DNA from: Theobroma cacao | Taxonomy: Eukaryota > Streptophyta > Magnoliopsida > Malvales > Malvaceae | DNA: 64,000 nt | Assembly: GCF_000208745.1 (NCBI RefSeq) | Contig: NC_030855.1 | Coordinates: forward strand, 18,220,532 to 18,284,531 | Direction: 5' to 3' | In this document: piece by piece, positions 1 to 17,151 of the stretch | Layout: each line of letters begins with the position of its first letter | Position numbering within the stretch: position 1 is the stretch's first letter | The notes under the pieces: model-generated | What the model was told of the DNA's origin: nothing | What the model saw: only the letters and a program-made list of their open reading frames with translations | The model's database searches: none | Translations under genes and position numbers: made by a program

Positions 1-2013
1 TAGTTGTCTTTTTATAAGATGATTATTGAAATAATATTTTTATTCAAAAGTTGTATCTGAGAAAATATAAAAATGTCTTTTAGACAAAATAATGTCTTAA
101 TGAAAAGGTTGTGTCCTTAAAGAAAAGACATTTGCAAGCTTATATAAAGGGCTTGTTGTTAACCATTTTGACATATCAAATCAAAAACAAAATAAGTGCA
201 GAAATATCAAGAGTAAGATAAGTGTTGTGTTTTATTAACATAAACTCTTAAGTTCCAATCAACTACAAAAGCATTCAAATTTTTTATAATCTACTTATTA
301 CAAAAAGAAGGCTTTAAGGTCGAATAATTTTGTAAACCCGAGTGTATTTAACGGTATACTCTCATAAAGTGTAAGTTGAAGTTAAACATTGGTTTCATTA
401 TATCTCTAAAACTATTCGTATTTTTTCCCTTTACATACTGAGTGATAGGAACGAAATAAGTCTTAAAGATAACGTTTATTAAAAGGTTCGTTTTAAAGTC
501 AATTTTGTAGGTTCTTGAATTCCATCTAAACTCCATTGGCACCAACAACCCTCTCATTCTCCTGTTTAGAAATCATTTCATGTTTGGAGGGAGCGAAAAA
601 AAGAACAACGTTTTTAAGTGCTCCTCTAGAACAAAAATAATTCATTAATTAAAATTTTCATGTCCCTTTCTTGGTTATCAGATCGAAAAAGAATAAAGGA
701 TGGAAAGAGACTGGGACACTGACTACATTATTATTTAGGAGGTAACTTATTTATTGCATAACTCTAGAGTCTAGACCCAAATTTGTTTGCTAATTTAATG
801 ATTTTATCAATCGAATGTATATATATATAGACATCAATTGAGGATCAACATGGGATTTAAGACATGTACAACAACTGGTTTGTGGTGGTGCTTTTGTCTT
901 AAAAGAATCTACTTTCCAACTACCATTGCAATTGCCACATGGCTTTGCCATGCCCACCTACCCATCCCCAGCCAACTACTGAGTCTAAAATGATGATTAG
1001 CTCAGATGATATTAAGAATGAGAAAATCCATATCTCTAAGTGAATTAAGCTTTGTAATAATTGAAAAAAATAAGAAAGCACGTGGGATCATGTTGCGATT
1101 CGCCAATGAATGAACCAAATTGGGTTAAATCCAGTTGCTATTATTAAAATTCCGAAAGGAATGAGGCAAAGGAAAGCATATGCCGATGTCAACGTGCAGG
1201 AGAAGCCAGATATGCAAGTATACTCCGGTAGATAGCTATCAGCCACATCATCAAAAAGGAGCCCTATCTTTTAGGAAAATGACAGGCACATCAGTGACCA
1301 AAAATGGTGGACATGTTACTGATTCGCACGGTTGGCTTCCTTTGTGGATTACTTCATCATTAACCAAAGGGAAGGGAGGATCTCACAATGTCTGCTCCCC
1401 TAAAACTCCCCCACACATTACTTGTCCTCATGCTTACCATCAAAATCTTCACACACATTTATATGCTTATTTTTGTCCTACAATGAACAAGTTTAATCCT
1501 TCTCATTCTCAATTGTTGGATTGATATTGTAAAATTTATCTATTTATGGCTTTTTAACTAATTATGTAAGAATTTCAGACACTAATCTTCGAAAATTATG
1601 CAAGAATTTGGATTCAACTAATAATGTGTGAGGTTAAGAAAACAAGACTACATGAATGGACAAAGCTTATTATCTGTAGCGAATTGGCAATTGCATTACA
1701 AGTTAGATGTAAACGCAGACTTATCATATGTCTGTTTAATTTCATATAAAAAAATGATTTTAAAGATATTGTAACATCTTATCAAATATTTAGTTCAAAG
1801 AATAATGTATAATTTTTATATAATTCTTGTCTTGTTTAAACTCAAGTTCATTGAATTGTGGGCTTTATTTTTCATTAGAGTCATTAAATGAAAGAGTCCG
1901 TTGTAATCGGCAAAAGCAACAAAAGGAAAAAAAAAAAGCGTTGGAGGTTAATACAAAGTACAGAAAAAAATTTTATTTGAATGGTATGAACTTGCCTATG
2001 GATAAAAAATAAA
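1..2013. other. 5' window flank with no recognised gene
   Basis: No conserved protein is visible on either strand. The segment is AT-rich except for about 880-1510, which is closer to balanced base composition and has a short open frame (1180-1524) without a recognisable domain or codon bias. The balanced stretch could be a flank or relic of a neighbouring gene, but nothing in it decides this. Confidence 0.5.
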
Positions 2014-4293
2014 TTTTGAGAAATTTATGGTCTTATTTAGCAAAAATATAAGTGTCTTGGATATTGAGTCAATTTGTCAAAATCTGGGTGTGCAAAGAGA
2101 TCAATGGGGTGGGAAGTATCTTGGGATATCCCAAATTGGAGGATGATCGAAAAGATAGATATATATATATTATAATTGATAGAGAGAAGATTCGATCTCT
2201 ACTTTTTCGGTAGAGGGATTATATACCAACCAATAAGATAAATACTCGGATGCAAGATAGATATTTAGTTATGTTAAGGAGAAAGTATTGAAAAGGCTTC
2301 CTAATTGGAAAAATAAGTTGCTTTCTATAATTGGCAGAAAAATTCTAATTAAAGCTATAGTGCAAGCGGTTCCCATTTTTGTGATGAGTTGCTTCAAGTT
2401 ATCAAAAAACTTATGTCGAGAAATTGATTCTGCTATAGCTAGATTCTGGGGGGACGGAATGATAAAGATTCCAAGATACATTGGAAAAGTTGGAAGACAA
2501 TGTGTGATTCGAATCATACTGGAGGAATGGGCTTTAAGGATATTAGGAAGTTTAATCTAGCTATGTTGGCAAAACAAAGCTGGAGGCTGCAGATGGAGAA
2601 GTCGACAATTGCATTTAAAGTACTTAAGACTCGTTATTTTGCTGGAGTGAGTTTCTTAGAAGCACTTATGGGTTCTAGTCTTGAGTTATTTGTGGCGTAG
2701 TATTAGAGAAAGTCAGAGTCTACTTCATAGTGAAATTATACGGAGGGTTGGTAATGGGGATAATATTTTGGTCAAACAGGATAATTAGATCCCATACAAT
2801 ACCCCGAAACCCAGTTATTTCTTATGATGTAAGTGTGACCGATGTGATAAAAGTAAGTGAGTTTATCTTATCGAACCAGATATTATGGGATGGATGAAAG
2901 TACGAGTTTGTTTCCCACCGTATGAAAGCAACTTAATATTATCGATACCGTTGAGCATAAGAAGCCCAATGGATCGCTTGATGTGGTTTAATGGTAAAGA
3001 TGGTGACTATATGGTTACATTGGGATACAGATTTATGTGCTACAATAGATGGTGTAAACATGCCAAGTAGGTCTGGCAATGACTTTTTGAGTTGGAGAAA
3101 GCTTTGGAGCCTAACACTGCCACGAAAAATAATTATTTTCATATGGAGGGTGCTAAATGGTTGTCTTCCCACAAGAGAGGCTTTGATTCGACGTCGCATT
3201 AATATTGATATAGGTTGCCCATTATGTGATGCTCAACCAGAACCAGACTTCCATATCCTATGCGGTTGTCTCTTTGCCAGAGTAGTTTGGCTAGTTTCTA
3301 AATGGGCGTTCAGGAATATTGCTCAAGATTTTTCTTCTCTAGGTGCATGGATCATGGCACTTCTTCAACATGTTGATAAGGCTGATGTTGAGGAAATTTT
3401 ATCTATTATGTGGGCGCGATGGAAATCAAGAAATGCAGCTATTTTCAAACATGAGAAAAAGGCCCCTCGGGAGGTTGTCGAGTTGGGCACTGACATGTGC
3501 TTCCAATATCAACAAGCAATGGGTGGAGGAAGGCCGAATCTATTGACAACTGCACCTGATGCAAAACGGTGGAGACTAACTGTGGGAATAAAATTGAAGT
3601 GTGATGCATCTATTTATAAGTTGGACGGCGCAAGGTGGGCGGGTGCCGGTTTTATCCTTAGAAATTCAAATGGTGATTTTTTGTTAGCGGGTGGGGTAAA
3701 ATTTGATTATCTTTCAAATGTGGCGATGGCTGAATTGAAATCCTTATTGTGGGCCCTCTTGATATGTAGCAAAGAATATGTGTTGGTGACTCAAATTGAA
3801 ATTGATTGCAAGCAGGTGGTGAATTGGATTAAAAGCAAACAATTCAATGGTGAAATGGGTCACGTTATTGAGGATTGTTGCATGGTGATGAATCCAATTA
3901 ATTGTTCCTCTATTGAGCATTGCAAACGGGGAGGAAAATGGGATGGCTCATAAAATTGCTAGATAAGTTCAGGTTTTGGATATGAAACAGGTGTTGTGGA
4001 GGGATTTAAACGCCTTTCCTATTAAGGCCTAAAGTGTTTTTTGGAACGATGATATTACTTAGATGATAATTAGATTGGTATGTTAGAAGGATACTCTTTA
4101 TTTTTTTTTTTTCATGAGTTTTATTTCATTGGGTTTTCACATGATAAGGTTTTAACAAGGTTTTTTTTTATGTTATAAAATTACAATGTGAAGGCTTATT
4201 ATTGTATCCTGTGATGAGTTTTTATATTGTAATTAGTTTGATGGTTATTAATGAAAGAAATTCACTTTTTATAAAAAAATACAAAAAAAAAAA
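2014..4293 (+). mobile_element. 5'-truncated L1-type plant LINE relic (RT thumb, zf-RVT, RNase H)
   Basis: This is the 3' part of a non-LTR retrotransposon ORF2. About 2014-2160 translates to the stretch that follows the reverse transcriptase active site in plant LINEs (KYLGI). At 2288-2560 comes the usual thumb/connection segment (RLPNWKNKLLS, IGRKILIKA). 2991-3953 is an uninterrupted 320-codon frame with a zf-RVT domain (CPLCD followed by HILCGC) and an RNase H domain whose acidic positions remain: CDAS, AELKSLLWAL and EIDCK. Stops and frameshifts break the upstream part, and a frameshift near 3925 cuts the RNase H tail. An A-rich tail sits at about 4266-4293. The RT catalytic core is missing, so the copy cannot move by itself. 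It is one of three LINE insertions in this window. Confidence 0.85.
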
Positions 4294-5631
4294 TCCTTTA
4301 TCTTTTAGTAAAGTTGATTTTCTGTCATAAAATTTGTTAATAAAGAATTTAATTGAGCGAAATTTCTAAATTGCCCTCCAGTTAAAAGATTCATCCATCC
4401 GGACGGCGGATGTCAACCTCACTGGAAACAGCCGAGACTCGTCCGTCAGTTGGAAAAAGGAAAAAAGAAAGAAAGAAAATTCAGAAAACTATTTGGCTTT
4501 TTTTCTAAAAAAAAAAAACACACACACGCACAAGAAAAAGAAAGGAAAAGGCCAACAATCTTGGAATTGACATGAACAAATGTCACACAAAATTCCATGA
4601 AGAAGACGTCCCCATTCTCTTAGCCATGGAAATGAATCTGCTGATGGAGAGTTTTTATGTTTCAACATTCACAACCAGACAAATCCCACTACAAATCTCC
4701 ATGATTTCTTGATCAAACGGCTGCACAATAGAAAATTTTAAAAAAAAATTTGGAAAAATGGTTTAAACTAGTATATTCCGAATCAGGTTCTCATTACTTT
4801 TATCTTTAATGATTATTATTTTTTACAAGTGATATTAGATTATATGATAATATTTTCATCAAAGTATTGAAATTAATTACTCAACTACTATATTTGATGT
4901 AAACATATACTTGTTTAAACAACTGTTTAATAAAATTCAATTAATAATTAAGAAAGACAATAAACTGGTTGAGGGTTAAGTGGACCAAACTCTTAATTTT
5001 TTTTTTGGTTGTCATAGCACTACCCAACGCAGAAGAAGAGGCCACCTACAGAATTTTAAATGAGCTAATCCTACACCATAAGCCACGTTCTGATGACAAC
5101 CAAAACCAGTTTCTCTCTGCTCACAGGTCAAGTATCATCTACTCATCTGCTAGACCAAGCAGGTCCAAACCAAATCCAACCCTTGGATCCCCTCTTAACC
5201 CCACAGGGTATATCCTTGTCCTATCACAAAAAGAAAGAAAAAAGAATTATAAATACAGTTTTCTCCCAACCTCCCCATCCTAGAAAGATCAGATGACGAC
5301 CACAAAACCAAACTGAAACACCCACAGGACAAATCCCCCCACTCAACCGAACTTGGAAGAGGGAGGGACCACCACAGTTTGTAGGTCCCACATGGGGTTT
5401 GGTGGCACTTTTGAAATAAAAAGGACAAATCAGTAACCCACATGTCATTTAACAAGGGAAGTAGAGAGGGAAAAACCGGACACGTTTTTTAGGCCTCCTT
5501 CTCTGCCATTTCCTCCTTTCTTTCCTCTCTGCGTTGCTTGTGCTCTCTCTCTCTCTCTGTCTCTCTTACACATAAAATCAGCGGGTAGAGAGAGAAGAGA
5601 GCAAAGCAAGCCTAGCTTTATAATTGTATAC
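4294..5631 (+). promoter_or_regulatory. upstream region of the NADP-malic enzyme gene
   Basis: This noncoding stretch lies between the LINE tail and the malic enzyme transcription unit. It is AT-rich at 4700-4970 and pyrimidine/purine-rich closer to the gene, with a CT microsatellite at about 5548-5570. No open frame in it carries a recognisable domain. The promoter role is inferred from position and from the TATA box at its downstream end. Confidence 0.55.
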
Positions 5632-5639
5632 TATATAAG
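5632..5639 (+). promoter_or_regulatory. TATA box of the malic enzyme gene
   Basis: TATATAAG lies 128 bp upstream of the ATG at 5768. Transcription would start near 5665, in the CT-rich leader. No upstream ATG occurs between that point and the start codon. Confidence 0.65.
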
Positions 5640-5767
5640 AACACCTCAGCAGAGACTCTTTCTTTTCTTTCTTTGCTTTCTTTGCTCATTCTTTAGGGAA
5701 AGAGAGAGATTCGAAGGGTGCACGAAAATAGCTGAAGACTTTCGTCTTTCCACATATTTCTTTCACA

Positions 5768-11526
<5,759 letters not shown>

Positions 11527-13521
11527 ATTAGCGAGATTGCCTCTGCTTTGGATGTCTTAAACAGAAAATCCGTTTTAATTATTTCTTGTAGTCTTTATTT
11601 AATTTTATTTTTTTTCATTTCTTTCTCATTTTTTAAGTTTTGTTCCTTCCCTTTTCTTCTTTCCTGCCCTGCTAGTTACTTGGTGGGTAAGAAGATGCAT
11701 GGTGGGTGATGGTAGTTAAGATAAATGAAGTCAAATATAGCAGGGAAAATGTTGTTCTGGACTTGGAAAAGTTTCACATGAAGTAGAAATTTCCAAAGTG
11801 TCAAAGATGGTCTACTTTTGTAAGGTCTTCATCTCTCTCGCACTGGTCAAAGTTTGAATTTCAACTCTTTCAACTTTCAACGCAAACTATGACCTGGTAA
11901 ACCAAACTAAAATCGACCTGTGGGCTCGCTTGGGCTTAGGTAAGAGGTCTGGGGCAATGTGGACTTTGGTAGCCCGCTGGTTAGGCCGAAACATTGTCGG
12001 TAAAAATAATGCCTTAAGAAGTGCTGAATACTTCTTAGCTGCAAATTTTTGTAGCACAATCCCAACAAATGATAGTTGGTTTCTCAAATTTTAATAATAA
12101 TAAAAAGGGTAAAGAGAGGTCTCCTCGCTTGATCTTGTCCGAAGGTATAAAAACAGAAGCGAACACGAGAAGGGATTTACTGAAGAACGTGAGAAAGAAA
12201 GATTCTGACACAGACTGATGTTTTCAGTTTCACTTCATGTCAATCCAAAACCTCAAGTTGGATTAGCTGTGGGCCGTGCAGCTGATGTAGATATATTAAT
12301 ATTGGAGTTTAGCTGTATCGATCGAACTGATTTGGACCTTTGGATGGGCTCATCATCTAGCATCTTCTTTCTCTCTCACGCCCACCCCTGAATATATATG
12401 TGCATATATGTTTGTTGTCTAATTTGGCATCCAAAATGGGTGCTTTCCTTCCTCTCAATGATTTGGTGAAAAGGGTAAAAAAGAAAAGGAAAAAGGAAAA
12501 GGTTGAGAGAGTTGTGGCATCCTTATATCCTAAATCTTTAGTCACATCTCTCCTGCTAAGTGGAAAATTCTTGGTTTTTCCAACAGGGTAAAGTATGGTT
12601 GGACAGAAAGAAAATCGAATGGGGAAAATGTTGGTTGAGCAACTTAAAAGGACTACGACCTCCTTTTTTATTATTTTTCCTTTTTCGATTTGTACAGTAA
12701 ACAATGAAAATGATACAAACATATTCAAAAATAAAATGATCCGAATAATTGGATAACAAACATAAAATCTGTATAATCCAAATATACATCTGTCTTTTCC
12801 TTTTGAATTTCGGATCATTTAACACTACAGGTTAAAAGGTGGGAGTGAACGAAAAGAAGAAAATGTCTGTTTATGAAGGTGAGAATAATGAGAATCCAAT
12901 GGAGTCAGTATGATGCCAATGATTTACCACATGTTAAATTCAACTATTTTTGTCCATGTTTTATCATTGGGTGGTGATGGACAAAGCGAAGTCAATGACA
13001 GCTGTTTAGGATAAAGTATTGTTCAGTCTAATCTCATCTATGGTGTCTCTTCTAATTACTTGTAGACGTTCAATTTTTGATTAATTATTAATTTTTTAAG
13101 TATTATCTTACATAGTGAGAATAAGTATGGAATAATTATGTCATACGTAAGTAAAAGTAATTCAGAACGAATAATAGGGTTCATGGGTTATTTTTACTCT
13201 TGGGATGTGGATGTTTTAGAGAATTTGCCATGATAGCTCACATATAGAAGTAATTATGAGCACTTCATCTTAATCTTTTCTTAAAGTATGAGTGCTTCAC
13301 TTTTCTTTTCTTTTTTTTCAAGAAAACACGTGATACATTGTTAAGTGTCACTACTCCACTATCTAGAATTGTCATGTAGGTTCCAATTATGTGCACTTCT
13401 CATAACGCCTAATAAATTGTTCTTTCCATAATGAACATGCTCTTTCCATAACGAATACGTTCTCCCACATAAAATGTGTTACCCTAAAAGTGTTAGCAAA
13501 AAAATTACACTGTTGGAAGAT
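11527..13521. other. malic enzyme 3' UTR and AT-rich intergenic DNA
   Basis: The first few hundred bases after the stop are T-rich and should include the 3' UTR. I saw no single decisive poly(A) signal. The rest holds no domain-bearing frame. A 153-codon minus-strand frame at 12357-12818 is low-complexity (Phe/Ser/Lys) and is not accepted as a gene. Confidence 0.5.
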
Positions 13522-14800
13522 ATGGTGAGTACTCCGGAGAACCAAGAAACATTTGTTCCTACCAATATCAAGGAGCTCATGAAAATATTTCAAGCCTCCT
13601 AAGAAATGATACAAATGTTGGAGAATAATAAGAAGTGGATAATAGAGACCATTTTCTAGCTTGCATCTTCTCTTGCTACAACCCTCCAAGTCCAACTCAT
13701 GTCGCCCCATAATAATGAAAATGCTACTAATAGGGTGAACAACAAGAATGGAAATGGAGGAAATGGAGAAAGCACAATTAACCCACTGGCCAATAAAACT
13801 AATCCCTCTATTGTTAGTAATCTGACTACAGCAACTCCTTTAACCACTACTAAAGTTTTGTCACAAAAGAAGAGCTTCAGAAATTGCTTGACTATAGAAT
13901 AAGAACCTCAATTTTTCAGAGTTTAATCTTAAGTTGCCCTATCTCGCCATCGTAGTGGCCAAGCTATATCCCAAGGATTACACCAGCCAAAAATTCAAGA
14001 AATTCAATGGCAAGACTAGTGTTGCTCGAGAATATGTAATGAAGTTTGTGTAGATCTTTGGAGTAGTTGGATTAAATGATAATTTGAAGTTAAAAGAATT
14101 CTCTAAGTCTTTTACCGAAAAGGCCTATGCTTGGTATGTCAATCTCACTCTTGGTTTTATGCAATTGTGGGTTCAAATGTGCAAGATGTTTTAGGAAAAG
14201 TTCTTCTCTATCTAAGAAAAAGTTACTATTATTAATTTAGGAAAAGAGCATCAAAATTTAAGGGGAAGTTCTCATAAAATACATCCAATGCTTTAGAGAA
14301 AGGAAATCAGACATACAAAATTCTCATTATGAGAAAGAGTTAGTGAAAGTTTGCATCCAAAGTATGTTCAATGAGTATAGGGTACATTTGGAAAATTTAC
14401 AAAGAGCTAGTTGTTTTGAAAGGAGAAATTCCCCAACAATAAACACAATACAATAAGGAGGCAGAGAAAGAAAAGATCTTTGACCTCTTTTATGTCTTAG
14501 AAGAGACAGCTTAAGAAAAAGACAAGAATATGAGATTAATTCTTTACCACCATTCTCAATCCCATTAGATAGAGTGAGAGCACTTCTCCATGAATGGATA
14601 AGGGGTGGATAAGTGAACTTATCCTACATTTCACGACCACCAACAATAAAAAAAAAGTCTAATCCAAGGTATTGTTACTATCACTATAGAATTGGTTATT
14701 CACTTGCTGAATGTAGAGACCTACGTAAAATATTTTATAAAAGGGTGTAAGTAGGAAAAATAGTAGTTGGAAAACAACAGGATCCAGAACAACCTGTTTC
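13522..14800 (+). pseudogene. decayed Ty3/gypsy-type gag relic
   Basis: An ATG at 13522 opens a frame that continues, with two stops, into an Asn-rich linker at 13699-13902. After a frameshift, about 13950-14150 reads as a retrotransposon gag domain: FKKFNGKTSVAREYV, then KLKEFSKSFTEKAYAW. Near 14660-14740 a Cys/His-containing segment (YCYYHYRIGYSLAEC) matches the knuckle-like part found after gag in plant gypsy polyproteins. Several stops and frame changes make it non-coding. No protease, reverse transcriptase or integrase follows, and I could not identify LTRs or a primer-binding site around it, so it is a fragment. The family assignment rests on pattern recognition of the gag core. Confidence 0.7.
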
Positions 14801-15511
14801 GCGCTCATGTAAGATATGTCTATGATTTCTATCATTAATTACTTCACGTATTAAAAATTTGACATTTGAAAAAAAAGTCTTATTTCAGTAGCAAATTTTA
14901 TCTATTTTACTTTGGCTTTAATGTTATTCTTTAACCATATAATTCATCACTCATATTTCAATCGTTAGCTTTAGCGCTTATAATTTGACTGTAATGATAT
15001 TATACTATTAGTCACAAGTTTTACCGCTCACTTCTTGGACATAACTTACTATTCACAAATTAGCCGCATTTTTTATGCTTACTTATTTAAAAGATTGAAC
15101 TAATCTCCTTCATATCAAATTAAGAGGTAACTTTCTTGATGTGAAGTTGAGTGTTCTCTCTTGGTCACGTATAATAATGAGTAACATTCATATGAATAGC
15201 AGTACTTATACTAACCCATGAAGGTCTTGCCCATGGAATATTGGCAATTGAATGTTAATTTTGAAATTAATCTAATAAGTATGTCTTATACAAAAGCATT
15301 ACTAATTTTGAATACCAATTCAATCATAAGTTGGAGGAATATAATTTTAGCTTTACCAAGTGTATATGGAGTCCTCAAGGAGAAGTGAAGAAACACGAGG
15401 AAAACTACCAAGTGAAAGAGGTTCACTTGGTAATCATACCCAAATTGGCACTTCACAAATTCTCCTTACTCAAACTTTGTTAAGAAAAAAAGCTCGTGGA
15501 ACGATGTTCTT
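14801..15511. other. intergenic, possible remnant of the gag element
   Basis: AT-rich DNA with no gene seen. It may belong to the internal or LTR part of the same decayed retroelement, but no paired repeat was found to show this. Confidence 0.3.
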
Positions 15512-15695
15512 CCTCATATTGATAGTGGTTTTCTACTTCCTGTGTAGCAATAATAGCTTTACTGGGCTTGTCACGTATTGGCAATGGTTTTCTTCTTCTA
15601 TGTAGTAATAATAACTTTACTAGGCACACTTCATATTGGCAGTGGTTTTTTTTCTTCTGTGTAGCAGTAATAGCTTTATTGGACTTGTCGGGAGA
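15512..15695. repeat. three-copy minisatellite, unit about 59 bp
   Basis: Three imperfect copies start near 15515, 15573 and 15633. Each has the form TATTG-x-CAGTGGTTTTC, then TGTAGCAATAATAGCTTTA and GGCTTGTC. Because the unit length is near a multiple of three, repeat-derived open frames appear on both strands (15480-15849). These are artefacts. Confidence 0.75.
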
Positions 15696-16230
15696 AGAAA
15701 GGATTATGCTGGCCTGTGTGCAACGCACGAGCCTCTTTCTACTTGTTTTTTTCTTTCTCTTTCTACCTCACTTTTTCTTTCCTTTTTCTTTTTTTTTCTA
15801 TGCCCTCCACATGGCTCGTGGAGGAAGCCTCTTTAGAGCTTCCTTTTAAGTATGTTATAGATTATCTTTACATACATTATAATGACTACACATTTTTTAA
15901 ATGATTATAAAAGTACTTTTGTTAGTAACACTTTTTATAATATTTTTGTAATTTTTGATTGCATCATACAAAATTTTAATAGCATTATAAAGGTCACATA
16001 CATTAACAAAAAAAAAACTATTTGATATCACTACTAAAAACAAAAAAAATTAAAGTTTAAAATAGTTAAATTTTCAAGATTTTAATATATATATATATTA
16101 CCTAAAAAATTGTCATTAGAATCCAAAATTTATTTTAGTAATATTAATTATCTTATATTATAATTATTTATTAAAAAATTATTATTTTTTAATAATAAAA
16201 TTTTCACACAAGAGACAGAAAGGTTTATAC

Positions 16231-17095
16231 ATTCATAAGTGATGTTCTAAATGTGTAACGCATGGAGAATGTTTTCGAGTACATAATGCGTAGGTGATGT
16301 TCCAAATATGTAACGTACAAGTGACGTTCCCAAATATGTATCACATAGGTGACGTTCCCAAATGCGTAACGCACGAGTGACATGCAACATACAGGTGACG
16401 TTTCCTAAGGGTGAGCAAATGTAAATCGAATCGAATAATCAAATCGAACTGAAATGAGTTTGATTTTTTCGGTTCAGTTAGTTCGGTTCTTTGAATAGTT
16501 CGGTTATTAAAATTTATTTGGTTCAGTTTCGGTTAGAAAAATTTTTAACCGAACTAACTGAACTTAAGTAAGGGTATTATGGAGATTTTGCATAAAAAAT
16601 AAATCCTAAACCTAATCTCTTATCCTCTTTAGTTCCTCTTTAATTATATGAGTATCCATTTTATTTATTAAAATTTTTTATTATCATTTTTAATATTTTT
16701 GTAGTATTGATTTATTGAGAAAAATACAGCATAAATAAAATATATACAAACAAAAAAAAAATTATCAAGTTCAGTTTTTGAAAACCAAACCGAACTAATA
16801 GAATTATTTCGGTTTCGGTTAGTTTGGTTATTTGTATAGTTCGGTTTGATTTTAGTTATTTTTTAAATAGGAATTCAGTTAGTTCAGTTATTAGATATCA
16901 AAAACCGAACTAACTGAAATAACCATTTGCATACTCTTAATGTTTCCAGTGCGTAATGCACAGGTGACATTCTCAAATATATAACACATTTCAAGTACGC
17001 AATGCACAAGTGACGTTCCAAGTGTGTAACGCACAAGTGATGCTTTTAAGTACGTAACGTATAAATGACGTTCTCAAATATGTAACACATCTATT
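16231..17095. repeat. TGACGT-bearing minisatellite, interrupted by a MITE
   Basis: Degenerate tandem units of about 26-28 bp (GTAACGCACAAGTGACGTTC type, followed by CAAATAT) run from about 16231 to 16405 and resume at 16940-17095. Perfect TGACGT hexamers occur at 16322, 16350, 16396, 17011 and 17066. The two halves were one array before the 534-bp element at 16406-16939 inserted, as shown by the 8-bp duplication of array sequence at the junctions. Confidence 0.8.
16406..16939. mobile_element. hAT-type nonautonomous MITE, 534 bp
   Basis: The ends are inverted repeats: TAAGGGTGAGCAAATG at the left and the complement of TAAGAGTATGCAAATG at the right. They are flanked by ACGTTTCC (16398-16405) and ATGTTTCC (16940-16947), an 8-bp target duplication with one mismatch, as expected for hAT transposition. 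Inside are subterminal inverted copies of CGGTTCAGTTAGTTCGG / CCGAACTAACTGAA, able to form hairpins. There is no coding capacity. Superfamily assignment follows from the duplication length and end sequence. Confidence 0.8.
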
Positions 17096-17113
17096 TCCTA
17101 ATCACATGTAAAG

Positions 17114-17118
<5 letters not shown>

Positions 17119-17151
<33 letters not shown>
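17119..17151. repeat. (TAA)n microsatellite
   Basis: About ten uninterrupted AAT/TAA triplets at the edge of the minisatellite region. Confidence 0.9.

Noticed and set aside
1180..1524. 114-codon frame in the 5' flank
   Set aside because: No recognisable family or splice partners; noted only as part of a more balanced-composition stretch.
12357..12818. 153-codon minus-strand frame
   Set aside because: Low-complexity Phe/Ser/Lys composition in AT-rich DNA, with no domain.
15480..15904. Overlapping frames on both strands, some Phe-rich
   Set aside because: Generated by the 59-bp minisatellite and an adjoining T-rich tract.
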